NCBI RefSeq assembly: GCF_002705925.1
Contig: NZ_NKRE01000001.1
Location: 5,830,904 to 5,894,903, forward strand
Length of the DNA: 64,000 bases
Direction: 5' to 3'
Origin: Mycobacterium ostraviense
GTDB taxonomy: Bacteria; Actinomycetota; Actinomycetes; Mycobacteriales; Mycobacteriaceae
Below are positions 17,363 through 25,673 of this stretch, in pieces. A program made the translations under genes and the position numbers. How positions within the stretch are numbered: the first letter of the stretch is position 1; each line of letters opens with the position of its first letter. The notes under the pieces were generated by a model. The model did no database searches, had not been told where the DNA came from, and worked only from the letters and a program-made list of their open reading frames with translations.

Positions 17363-18845
17363 TCATCAACCACAATGCCAGCGGGAAAATCGGCATCAAG
17401 CAGAGATATTCGATCCATTCCACGAACTTGCGGAACAGCGGGCTGTAGATGGTGTTGGGCACCACGGCCGCAGCTGTCAGACCCGCCGCCGGCAGCAGCA
17501 CCAGGATCGACGCGGCGATCGACACCGACAACGGTGAGGCCAGCACCAGCGCATACCGGATAACCACCGCGGCGACGACGATCACGGCGGTGGCGGCCAG
17601 GGTGGTCGCCTGCCATCGGTCGACGTACGACCGTCCGCGCAACAGCAGGAACCCGGCGGTGAATCCGGCAAGTAGTAGCGGCAGCCAGCGTTCCCCGGTG
17701 TGCGGATTGCACAGCGAAGTCAGGGAAATGACCATCAGGACACCGAGGCCCACCAGCAGGCCGCTCAGGAATGACCGAGCGCGTTCGGCTTGCAACACCA
17801 CATCGCGCACCGATGCCGGCCCTTCGAGGGTCGCCGGACCACCACCGGACCTCACCACCGTCGTGGGCAGGTCGGGACGGGCCTCGAAAACCCACCTGCT
17901 GGTGGCGGACGGAAACACCGGTAGCCGGATCCCGGCCAGCCGCCGCGACAGCGCGGGGGCTGCGTGATAGAGCAGGACGCAGGCCAGCACCGTGCTACTG
18001 AACAACGTCACCGCGCTGGCTGCGGCGACCATCCGGGCCAGACCCGCAAGCGTCGCCACCACGCTGATGGTGACGATCGCGGTGTAGATCCCTAGCCGGC
18101 GACCGGTGAATCGCAGCGCCAACGCGGCGGCTACTGACAGCACTCCGAAACCCAGCACCGCTTGCGGCGACCCGACCGGACCGGGAGGCGCCGCCGCGGC
18201 GGCCACTGCCAGTGGAGCGAGACCGCTCATCAGCATGATGTCGGCAACGCGCCGATCCGGGTCAGTCTTGGCGCGCATCAACAGCAGCATCGACACCGCC
18301 AACACCAGTACGGCGACCACTGACGCGAAAATGGTGGTCAACCACGTGTTGTGGTGCCACCTCCACCAGCCGAGCACTCCTGATGCGAGGACGACGCCGA
18401 TGGCCACCATCGACGCCCCGACCTGTACGGCGACAACCGGATCGATCGAGGCGAATCGCTTGCTGAGATTGGACGCAACCGCTGTGGAGATGTGCTCGAT
18501 GACTTGCGACCGCTTCTCGGTGTCCGGGATGAATCGGATCCACAGCCGGTCGCCGTCATAGACCTCTTGTTCGGTCAGCGACTGGGTGGCCCGCAACGGC
18601 GAGCCGTCGACCAGACACAACGCCCACCTGCCCCGGCCGGTGGCCTCCAGGGGAGGCTCGCCGAGCTCTCGGAGCCTACTGTTCACCACTTTCAACAGTG
18701 GTTCGGTCATCACCGACACCGGGGCATTGGCATCCAGCAGCACGCCGATCTGGACGCCGATACCGGCCATGATGCCGACGACGACGGATCGGGGCGACGA
18801 GACGCCCTCGATTTCGGTCTGTGGCGCGTCAGCTACTGCGGTCAT
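17334..18845 (-). CDS. eccD5: ESX-5 membrane component EccD5
   Basis: A 503-residue protein. An N-terminal ubiquitin-like domain (about residues 20-110) is followed by eleven or so hydrophobic segments. EccD forms the large membrane vestibule of the ESX complex. ATG 18845 (MTAVADAPQTE) is chosen over ATG 18884 because it has AGGA upstream and gives the usual family length. A 42-codon ORF ends in an ATGA overlap with this start, suggesting coupled translation. The gene overlaps mycP5 by 29 bases at its 3' end. Confidence 0.96.
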   Translation of the reverse strand: MTAVADAPQTEIEGVSSPRSVVVGIMAGIGVQIGVLLDANAPVSVMTEPLLKVVNSRLRELGEPPLEATGRGRWALCLVDGSPLRATQSLTEQEVYDGDRLWIRFIPDTEKRSQVIEHISTAVASNLSKRFASIDPVVAVQVGASMVAIGVVLASGVLGWWRWHHNTWLTTIFASVVAVLVLAVSMLLLMRAKTDPDRRVADIMLMSGLAPLAVAAAAAPPGPVGSPQAVLGFGVLSVAAALALRFTGRRLGIYTAIVTISVVATLAGLARMVAAASAVTLFSSTVLACVLLYHAAPALSRRLAGIRLPVFPSATSRWVFEARPDLPTTVVRSGGGPATLEGPASVRDVVLQAERARSFLSGLLVGLGVLMVISLTSLCNPHTGERWLPLLLAGFTAGFLLLRGRSYVDRWQATTLAATAVIVVAAVVIRYALVLASPLSVSIAASILVLLPAAGLTAAAVVPNTIYSPLFRKFVEWIEYLCLMPIFPLALWLMNVYAAIRYR

Positions 18846-18970
18846 CGTCCTGTACCCCCTGCCGTGGCGAACGTGGTAGCCCATGACTTCAGCCGCGCCC
18901 GGGGCACCGTCGGTATGCTCACCGAGGCGTCGCCCCGGGTGAGTTGCGGATCGACCAACTCCGAATTCAT
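18842..18970 (-). CDS. Possible 42-residue ORF coupled to eccD5
   Basis: It opens at ATG 18970 (MNSELVDPQLTRGDA), preceded by GCGAGGCAA, and its TGA overlaps the eccD5 start as ATGA. It is polar and has no recognised domain. The overlap is typical of coupled genes in this operon, but the ORF is short and I know of no annotated homologue. It may only deliver ribosomes to eccD5. Confidence 0.3.
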   Translation of the reverse strand: MNSELVDPQLTRGDASVSIPTVPRARLKSWATTFATAGGTGR

Positions 18971-19115
18971 TTGCCTCGCCTCGCGACTAAATGGTTGTGG
19001 TTGACGTTTGCTTTTCAATTGTGCAGCCGCTAACAGAGCAGTATGCCCGGTCCGCATCTGGCTCGCATCCTATGTTTGAAAGCGTTGTAACACTTCGTTT
19101 TTCGTAACAGCGTTG

Positions 19116-20018
19116 TTAAACCCTGCTGTGTGTTTTCCACTCGCCGTACGGCAGCGTGTCCAACACGGTCTTCACCCCGACTTGCACCAACTGTGGGGTT
19201 GCCGGGCAGATAGCCAGCCACGCCTCCCCGGAGCCCGCGGTTCGCGCCTGCTGGTAGAGCGCGATGCGCCCACCCGATCCGTCCTTGAGGGACAGCACCG
19301 AGGCGCTCGGACCCTTGGCGTCGTCTCGGTACTGCCGTGCATAGACCGCGACCTCGGCCGCAGGATCTGATAACGCCTGGCCCAGCGCGGCCACCGTGGA
19401 GGCGCTGATGCCCATTCGCCGCAGATCGCCGCCGGAAAAGACGTTGAAGCCGGATTCCTGCCATGACTTGGTGGCCTCCAGCATCTCCTCCAAAGGCACA
19501 TTGACCGCATTGATCGCAGCAGGGTCCGCATGGTGAATCGATTCCAGCCCGTCTATCACCAGTGCGGCGATCGATGCGCTGTCGGTTACCGAGACGTCGT
19601 CGACGGTGATGTCGTTGCCCACCCGCACCGCGGACACCCAGTGCTGGCCTCGGCGGGCCAGCACCACCCGGAACTCGTTGTCCGGAATGTCGCGTGAACC
19701 GGGCGGCTGGTTCTCGTCATCGACTACCCCGTACAGCAACTTGCCCCGGGAGAGCAGGGCTACGACCTCGAGGTCTGGCGCGGCGAGCACCCTCATTCGG
19801 GCGGCCACCTGTTCGTTGACCGTGTCTCCGACGACAATGCCCTGCTCGCGCATGACCGCCATTCCGGGATGCTCATTCAGCCAGTCGTTGTTGTCGGTGG
19901 ATACGTACGGCCGGCACCGCAGCTCGGGCGCAACGTGCCGAATATCCAGCAGCGCCTGGAGCATCCAGAAGCCGTCCACGTTGACGGTGATATCGGTGCG
20001 CGTGCTCTGTTGATCCAT
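19116..20018 (-). CDS. espG5: ESX-5 PE/PPE-specific chaperone EspG5
   Basis: A 300-residue cytosolic protein matching the usual length of EspG5. EspG binds the hydrophobic tip of the PPE subunit in PE-PPE dimers, keeps them soluble and directs them to ESX-5. No membrane segment or signal is seen, as expected. It is the first gene after esxN and is separated from it by a strong hairpin. About 270 bases lie between its stop and eccD5, including a possible small ORF. Confidence 0.95.
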   Translation of the reverse strand: MDQQSTRTDITVNVDGFWMLQALLDIRHVAPELRCRPYVSTDNNDWLNEHPGMAVMREQGIVVGDTVNEQVAARMRVLAAPDLEVVALLSRGKLLYGVVDDENQPPGSRDIPDNEFRVVLARRGQHWVSAVRVGNDITVDDVSVTDSASIAALVIDGLESIHHADPAAINAVNVPLEEMLEATKSWQESGFNVFSGGDLRRMGISASTVAALGQALSDPAAEVAVYARQYRDDAKGPSASVLSLKDGSGGRIALYQQARTAGSGEAWLAICPATPQLVQVGVKTVLDTLPYGEWKTHSRV

Positions 20019-20070
20019 GCCTAACCTCAGAGGTCTTCAGTTGATCGACTGCCGGTCAACTGCAGGACAC

Positions 20071-20099
20071 GGCAGCACACCCGGTGTTGGTGTGCTGCC
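20071..20099 (-). terminator. Strong hairpin between esxN and espG5
   Basis: GGCAGCACAC and GTGTGCTGCC form a perfect 10-bp stem around a 9-base loop, starting 17 bases past the esxN stop. No T-run follows. It probably stops most transcripts from the highly expressed PE19/esxM/esxN genes or stabilises their 3' end, so that less RNA continues into espG5 and eccD5. Confidence 0.6.
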
Positions 20100-20116
20100 G
20101 CGCCCGAAGTTTGGTT

Positions 20117-20401
20117 TTAGGCCCAGCTGGAGCCGACGGCGCTGTCGGTCTGCGCCATGTTGCTGCCGGCGGCCTGGACCTTCTGGCCGTGGGCGTTGGC
20201 CTGCTCGTAGATCACCTGGAAGTTGCGACCCAACTGGGTGATGAACTCCTGGCAAGCCACCGAACCGGCACCGCCCCAGAAGTCGCCGGCAGCCAGCACA
20301 TCGCGAACGATGGCCTGGTGCTCGGCCTCGAGCGACGCCGCCTGGGCCCGAATGGTGGCGCCGTGGGCGTCGACATCGCCGAACTGGTAATTGATGGTCA
20401 T
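20117..20401 (-). CDS. esxN: ESX-5 secreted WXG100 protein EsxN
   Basis: A 94-residue WXG100 protein of the ESAT-6 type, with the WGG turn (GDFWGGAGS near residue 42) between two helices. It forms a heterodimer with EsxM and is exported through ESX-5. EsxN belongs to a set of near-identical copies in M. tuberculosis; the position beside espG5 supports the EsxN assignment. Ribosome binding site AGGAG is present upstream of ATG 20401. Confidence 0.96.
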   Translation of the reverse strand: MTINYQFGDVDAHGATIRAQAASLEAEHQAIVRDVLAAGDFWGGAGSVACQEFITQLGRNFQVIYEQANAHGQKVQAAGSNMAQTDSAVGSSWA

Positions 20402-20451
20402 AGTGGTGTTCTCCTAACCAGTGAAAGCGTACGCAGCTGTGGCTTTGGGCG

Positions 20452-20748
20452 CTAGCTGCTGAGGATCTGCTGGGAAGCCTGCTCTTGCTGCTCGTAGTTG
20501 TTGGCGTCGCGGATCAGGCCGTCGCGCACGCCGTGCAGCATGTTCACAATGTTGCGGAAGGCCTGGTTCATCTGACCCATGGTGTCCAGCGAGGTGGCCT
20601 CGGCCAGACCGCTCCAGCCCGCGCCGGAGATGTTCTGCGAGGACGCCCACATCCGGCGGGCCTCGTCCTCAACCGTCTGAGCGTGCATCTCGAAGCGGCC
20701 CGCCATCGCCCGCATCTCGTGCGGGTCGGTCATAAAGCGTGAAGTCAC
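20452..20748 (-). CDS. esxM: ESX-5 secreted WXG100 partner EsxM
   Basis: A 98-residue CFP-10-type WXG100 protein, with WSG near residue 45 and a C-terminal YEQQE secretion motif (YxxxD/E). It pairs with EsxN. Residue 59 is Gln (CAG) and the protein is full length. Modern M. tuberculosis lineages are reported to carry a stop at this codon, so this is the ancestral long form. It starts at ATG 20748 with AAGGAG upstream and is followed by esxN after 50 bases. Confidence 0.95.
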   Translation of the reverse strand: MTSRFMTDPHEMRAMAGRFEMHAQTVEDEARRMWASSQNISGAGWSGLAEATSLDTMGQMNQAFRNIVNMLHGVRDGLIRDANNYEQQEQASQQILSS

Positions 20749-21089
20749 CTGAATTTCTCCTTAATTGCCTAGATCTTGCCTAGCTTCGCTAGATTATTTG
20801 TCGTCTGTTGTTTGTGGGTGCGATGACCGGCCAGCTACGTATTCACGCAACCGCCGACCGGAGAACTATGGATGATCCCCCCTTCCAGCCGACTGCCACC
20901 GGCGTCGCGGCACCGCGACACCGCGACACGGACATCGGTCCCCGACCGCAATCGGAATCGATGACTGCGGCACCTCGGAGCACATGCTCGGCCGCGTGGC
21001 ACGCATGCGCAATGACCCACCGGCGAGAGGTCACCGTAGAACTCACGTCCGTAACCGCATCCCTCCCCGGCCCACAACTGCCAGCGTGG
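20749..21089 (-). other. Spacer between PE19 and esxM
   Basis: 341 bases without a convincing gene. It probably contains a promoter or processing site for esxM-esxN. An AT-rich patch with repeated CTAG-type elements (20769-20800: CTAGATCTTGCCTAGCTTCGCTAG) lies 20-50 bases upstream of esxM. Confidence 0.4.
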
Positions 21090-21389
21090 TCAGCCGGCGG
21101 CGGCGGCGTTGGCGGCCTCGGTGGCCGCATACGAACCGGCACTGGTCGCCAAGGTGTTAACGAACATCTCGTGAATCGCGGCGGCCTGGGCGCTGACCGC
21201 TTGGTACATCTGCGCGTGCGCGGCGAATTGAGCCGCGGTCAAGGCCGATACCTCGTCGGCGGCCGCTGGCACAACCCCCGTCGTAGGGGCCGCCGCAGCG
21301 GCGTTCTGAGCGCTCATCGTGGTGCCAAGACCCTGCAGGCTTGACGCCGCAGCCGCCAGAGCTTCCGGCTGTGTGTTCACAAATGTCAT
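21090..21389 (-). CDS. PE19: PE family protein, PE19-like
   Basis: A 99-residue PE protein consisting only of the PE domain: MTFVNTQPEALAAAASSLQG at the start and the YxxxD/E export motif near the C-terminus (GSYAATEAANAA). ATG 21389 is preceded by GGGAGGAAAA; an upstream in-frame ATG at 21437 lacks PE similarity. PE19 is an ESX-5 substrate that has been linked to outer-membrane permeability in M. tuberculosis. It lies between a PPE gene and esxM, exactly as Rv1791. Confidence 0.93.
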   Translation of the reverse strand: MTFVNTQPEALAAAASSLQGLGTTMSAQNAAAAAPTTGVVPAAADEVSALTAAQFAAHAQMYQAVSAQAAAIHEMFVNTLATSAGSYAATEAANAAAAG

Positions 21390-21694
21390 GCTGTTTTCCT
21401 CCCTCGATTGTCCCCGGCACCGCTCTACTGCAAGCAAGAGAGTAGATGACCGCGCGGCGCCAGTTTGCTTTCAACGCCACCATTTAGCAAGTGTTCACGT
21501 GTTGGCACGGCAAATTCACCTGTGGTAACGACACAGTAACAGCGGGAAGGGCTGTTTGTCGTCCGCTCAGCAAACTCCCAACCAAACGCTTGTAAAGTTG
21601 GGCGTCGACACCCGTCGAGATCTGCTGACCCGGGCATGCTGGCGCGTTCCGGGTAGAAGATGCACTGTCGGCGAAACACGGTGCAGCTTGGCCG
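21390..21694 (-). other. Spacer upstream of PE19
   Basis: 305 bases between the PPE stop and PE19 with no credible gene. The stretch near 21440-21560 is fairly AT-rich and probably holds the PE19 promoter. Confidence 0.35.
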
Positions 21695-22924
21695 TCAGCC
21701 GGCGAACGGTGGGCGGGCCATGACAGTGGGCCGGAAGCCATAGCGGGGCCCGGCGCCTGCCGCAGCGCCGGTGCCGGCGCCGGCGAGTGGCAGGCCGCCC
21801 AGCAGATTTCCGGCTGCCGTGTCCGGCGCCGCGCTGACAGTACTGATCGGCAGTGGGGACGCATGCCCAACCGTCGGACCTATTCCCGAGATCGCGGCCG
21901 GCACCGACAGCTTTCCGACAGACGCCGCCTGGCCCATGCTCGCGGCCACCCCACCGCCGCCGCCCAGCAGTCCACCCAGGCCCGCTAAGCCGTTCGCGGC
22001 GGCGCTGCCGGCGGCCGACGAAGCGGCCGGTGCGAGGCCCTTGCTCAGCGACAGCAACGTATTCGCCATACCGGTCGAGAAGTATGGCAGGCCCTCGACG
22101 TTGTAGATGGGACCGGCGAAGTTTCGGAACGCCGTAATGAACCACTGCGGGTTCAACGTGCTGTTTCCGCCTATCCCGGTTAACACCGAGCCGACGATCG
22201 AATTCGGGTTGAAGGCCACCGACCCCAGTGTTTCGCTGGTCGGAGTCAACCCGAGGAGAGCGACGTTCGAGGGCGAGGCGAGGTTTGCCAGTTGGGTCTG
22301 CAAGCTGTTAATCAGGTCCGACAGCGTTTGTTGCGCCGAGCCGGCCGCAGTGCCGACCGCCTGGGTGACCGCGCCGCCCTGCACGGCCTGGGCGGCCGGG
22401 CTGGTGGTCTGCGGAGGCGACGTGAACGGGGTGATCTTCGTAGCGGTAGCTGACGAGCCCGCATACTGGTACATAGCCGCGGCGTCTTGAGCCCACATTT
22501 CGCCATATTGGGTCTCAAGCGCCGCGATAGCGTTGGTGTATTGACCGAACACGTTGGCAGCTAGCAGCTGCGCGAGCTCAGCACGATTGAGCGCGACCAG
22601 CTGCGGGGGCACCGTAGCCGCATGCGCGGCCTCATATGCCGCCGCCGCGGCCGTGGCCTTGTTTGCCGCCAGTTCGGCCTGCGTGGCGGCGTTGCTCATC
22701 CAGGCCACGTAGGGCGCGACCGCCTCGGCCATCGATGCCGACGCCGGACCGAGCCACTCTTCGCTGGCCAGACCGGTGATCACCGCTTCGTAGGCCGTAG
22801 CGACCGCGTTCAGCTCAGCTGCCAACCCATTCCACGCCGAAGCAGCGGCCGTCATCCGCCCCGACCCCGGTCCGATGTACATCAGCACGGAGTTGATCTC
22901 CGGCGGTAGCGCCCCAAAATCCAT
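21695..22924 (-). CDS. PPE family protein, PPE25/PPE27-type
   Basis: A 409-residue PPE protein. It starts at ATG 22924 (MDFGALPPEINSVLMYIG), 10 bases after the PE18 stop, the classic PE-PPE pair layout. The PPE domain includes NVFGQYTNAIAALETQY. The SVP-type motif is altered: GKLSVPAAI has Ile where Trp is usual. The ending (NLLGGLPLAGAGTG, YGFRPTVMARPPFAG) is of the PPE25/PPE27 type. Likely exported by ESX-5 as a dimer with the PE18-like protein. Confidence 0.9.
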   Translation of the reverse strand: MDFGALPPEINSVLMYIGPGSGRMTAAASAWNGLAAELNAVATAYEAVITGLASEEWLGPASASMAEAVAPYVAWMSNAATQAELAANKATAAAAAYEAAHAATVPPQLVALNRAELAQLLAANVFGQYTNAIAALETQYGEMWAQDAAAMYQYAGSSATATKITPFTSPPQTTSPAAQAVQGGAVTQAVGTAAGSAQQTLSDLINSLQTQLANLASPSNVALLGLTPTSETLGSVAFNPNSIVGSVLTGIGGNSTLNPQWFITAFRNFAGPIYNVEGLPYFSTGMANTLLSLSKGLAPAASSAAGSAAANGLAGLGGLLGGGGGVAASMGQAASVGKLSVPAAISGIGPTVGHASPLPISTVSAAPDTAAGNLLGGLPLAGAGTGAAAGAGPRYGFRPTVMARPPFAG

Positions 22925-22934
22925 TGCCTGACCC

Positions 22935-23234
22935 CTATCTGCTCGCGACTGCGTTCGCCGCCTCGGTGGCCGCATACGAGACGGCACTGGTGCCCAAGGT
23001 CTTGACGAACAACTCGTGGATGGCTGCCGCCTGCGCGGATGCGACCTGGTAGATCTCGCCATGTGCGGCGAACTGCGCCGCGGTCAGCGCTGACACCTCG
23101 TTTGCGGCCGCTGGAACCACCCCTGGCGTGGGTGATGCAGCGGCGCCGTTCTGGGCGTTCAGTGCTGAGCCGATGCCTTGCAAGGTAGCGGCAGCAGCCG
23201 ACAATGCTTCTGGCTGTGTCGTCACAAACGACAT
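22935..23234 (-). CDS. PE18: PE family protein, PE18-like
   Basis: A 99-residue PE-only protein. It opens MSFVTTQPEALSAAAATLQG and carries SYAATEAANA near the C-terminus (export motif). ATG 23234 follows GAGGGAGGAAACTG. It is paired with the PPE gene 10 bases downstream, so the two products probably form the heterodimer recognised by EspG5 through the PPE subunit. Confidence 0.92.
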   Translation of the reverse strand: MSFVTTQPEALSAAAATLQGIGSALNAQNGAAASPTPGVVPAAANEVSALTAAQFAAHGEIYQVASAQAAAIHELFVKTLGTSAVSYAATEAANAVASR

Positions 23235-23499
23235 CAGTTTCCTCCCTCGAATAACCCTGTGCCTCGCCGGCTTCAGGGCATCCCGTCCCGTGATCAAGTT
23301 ATTGGCAGCTATGGCTGGGCATGCTTTCGATGCCAACTATTCATTCCTGGACCGATAGTGTTCATTTATTGCCATCGAGGATTAATCTGCAGTTGGGTTT
23401 TGAATCCGCTGCTATGCCGTTTGTCGCCTCCAATTGGTTTAACGAACTGGATGAATCGCCGAACCCTCAATCCCATAGTGATCGAGCCTCCGTCCTGAG

Positions 23500-24714
23500 T
23501 CACCCGGCCGACGGCGGCCGGGTGAGTACGTTGTAGCGGAATCCGTACTTGTTGACGTAGCCGGCGGTGCGCCGACCGGCACCGGTCAGCGGTATTCCGC
23601 GCAGTAGTCCCGATGTTCCGGCGTTGGTCGTGGCGTTGAGGGCACTGACGGTTCCAGGTTCACCCGACAGTGGGCTTACTTCTGAAGCCGTGATGGCCGC
23701 CCAGGTCGGGGGCACCGACAACCGGCCGATGGTTGCGGCCTTGCCCAGACCGGCCGCCGGGGCGCCCCAGGAACCGCCCACCGCCCCCGGCGGCGCCAGC
23801 GCCCCACCGAGCGCGGGATTGGGCGCAGGAGCACCCGGTAGCAGACCGCCACCCCACGCGATAAGTGAATTGACCGAACCCAGCGCGAAGTACGGGTAAT
23901 TCGTGACCGAATTCCAAATATTTGACGAGTTCCCGAATATTGTGGCCAATAGTCCGGTGGGTCCGACGAACCAGGGCGGAACCGCCAATGACGACGGGGT
24001 CAACGAAAATCCCAGTTGCGTCAGAATCGAGTCGATACCCGCTATTGGTGTGGTGGTCGATAGCGGCCACGTCAGGCTGCCCAATAACGCAGTCATCGAC
24101 ACGGTCGGCACAACGGTGGGCGCCGAGTTGGCTGTCGAGGCGGCGACGGCCTCACCGACCGCGGCGGCCTGCCCGGCCACTGCGCCGGGTTGGGTGGTGG
24201 CAGGCGGCGGCTGGAACGGCGTCAGCTGTGAAGCGGTCGCCGAGGAGGCGGCATAGCCATACATCGCGGCGGCGTCTTGGGCCCACATCTCGGCATATTG
24301 GGCCTCGGTGGCCGCGATCGCCGGGGTGTTTTGTCCGAAGAAGTTGGTTGCGATCAAGGCGAGCAACAGCGCTCGGTTGGCCGCGATCACCGGCGGCGGC
24401 ACCGTCATCGCGAAGGCGGTCTCATAGGCGGTTGCGGCCGCGCGGGCTTGCATGCCCGCTTGTTCGGCCTGCTCGCCCGTCGCGTTCAACCAGGCCACAT
24501 ACGGTGCGGCCGCGGCCAGCATCGACGCGGACGCCGGCCCTACCCACGGTGAGCTGGTCAGTTCGGTGATCACCGAACCGTAGCCCGCGGCCGCCGTGCT
24601 CAATTCCGCGGCCAGCCCGTCCCAGCCCGCCGCGGCGGCCATCATCGGACCCGATCCCGGACCGGCATACATTCGTCCCGAGTTGACCTCCGGCGGTAAC
24701 GCCCCGAAGTCCAA
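23500..24714 (-). CDS. PPE family protein, PPE26-type, probable TTG start
   Basis: A 404-residue PPE protein with FGALPPEVNSGRMYAG, NFFGQNTPAIAATEAQY, GRLSVPPTW and the ending GLLRGIPLTGAG...YGFRYNVLTRPPSAG, which is PPE26-like. GTG codons at 24720 and 24717 touch the ribosome binding site (CCTCC on the plus strand, 24722-24726). TTG 24714 lies 7 bases away and gives the conserved MDFGALPPEV start, so it is preferred. It is the first gene of the PPE-PE18-PPE group. H37Rv has three PPE genes here; only two are present. Confidence 0.88.
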   Translation of the reverse strand: MDFGALPPEVNSGRMYAGPGSGPMMAAAAGWDGLAAELSTAAAGYGSVITELTSSPWVGPASASMLAAAAPYVAWLNATGEQAEQAGMQARAAATAYETAFAMTVPPPVIAANRALLLALIATNFFGQNTPAIAATEAQYAEMWAQDAAAMYGYAASSATASQLTPFQPPPATTQPGAVAGQAAAVGEAVAASTANSAPTVVPTVSMTALLGSLTWPLSTTTPIAGIDSILTQLGFSLTPSSLAVPPWFVGPTGLLATIFGNSSNIWNSVTNYPYFALGSVNSLIAWGGGLLPGAPAPNPALGGALAPPGAVGGSWGAPAAGLGKAATIGRLSVPPTWAAITASEVSPLSGEPGTVSALNATTNAGTSGLLRGIPLTGAGRRTAGYVNKYGFRYNVLTRPPSAG

Positions 24715-25294
24715 CACCACCCCTCCTTAGCCCACTTGTTGGCCGACCGCGGTCACCACAGCCAAGCCGGTTGCGGCTACACCATCACCTTGACCGCGAA
24801 CACATCACGGGCCAGCACCGCTGGCCCCCGGCCTGTAACCCCAGGCCGCACAGGTTCCCGATGCTCATCAGGAAGCGAGCCCTCGCCATCCTGTGAGTCA
24901 ACGCACTAGCGGCAGTCATCGCTCAGCCGACACCTGGCTCATCTGCGACCGCTACGGCGCGAAAAGGTCGAGATTCTAGCATAGCCATCAGCAAATTCGC
25001 TCGTTTCGAACCCGTTGCATATCAAACACTTTAGATTGCGGCACGGGGTCCATCAGGCCTACACGCCAACAATTCATTCCACGCAAACAATCGTTAAGCT
25101 GTCGTTAAACCACGGGTTCAGTTGAACGCGGGCGACCTGCGCAAAGAGCCGTCAGAAGCGGTACGAAACCCAGAATCATCCGGACTTGCCACCCACCGTT
25201 GCCCGCCGGCAGGTACGAGTTTCCTATGCGCAGCGCCGTCGCAGCCCGCTACAGATCGGTGAATGCTATGAAATACCGTCGTAACCCAGTGTGA
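24715..25294. other. Non-coding region upstream of the PPE26-like gene
   Basis: About 580 bases between the ferredoxin stop and the first PPE gene. The part from 24970 to 25120 is AT-rich and probably contains the promoter of the PPE-PE18-PPE-PE19 genes. No gene is credible. Confidence 0.4.
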
Positions 25295-25489
25295 TCAGTC
25301 CTCGTCGAGGATGAGCGCCATCTCGGGGCACGATGCGACACCGTCGCGGGTCAACTGCTCGTCCTCGGGGAGCACGACGTGCTCCTGGAGTATCGAGTAG
25401 CCCGAATCGTCAATCGGGAACAGCTCCGGAGCCACCGCGTAACACTGGGCGTGCCCCACACATCTCGAATGCTCGAGACGAACCTTCAC
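25295..25489 (-). CDS. Small ferredoxin next to cyp143 (Rv1786-like)
   Basis: A 64-residue ferredoxin. The cluster motif is CVGHAQC followed later by CP (SCPEMA), the CxxHxxC...CP pattern of mycobacterial P450 ferredoxins that usually carry a 3Fe-4S cluster. It should pass electrons to the divergent CYP143. GTG 25489 is chosen because GGAGG sits 7 bases upstream; longer in-frame starts add sequence unlike a ferredoxin. The 184 bases to cyp143 are a shared divergent control region. Confidence 0.92.
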   Translation of the reverse strand: MKVRLEHSRCVGHAQCYAVAPELFPIDDSGYSILQEHVVLPEDEQLTRDGVASCPEMALILDED

Positions 25490-25673
25490 GTGGTTTCCTC
25501 CCTGGACCCGCTCAAGCGAGGCTAGTCGAACAGGCTGCCAACCGGCCAGACAGCGCTCATATCGCCGGATTGGTGCGTGTCTACCACACGTGCGATATTT
25601 GGGCTGTGTCAGTAGGGCCTGGCTGCCTCGAAGGCCGTGAAACAAGAAAACGGACCACCGAAGAGTCGAACGT

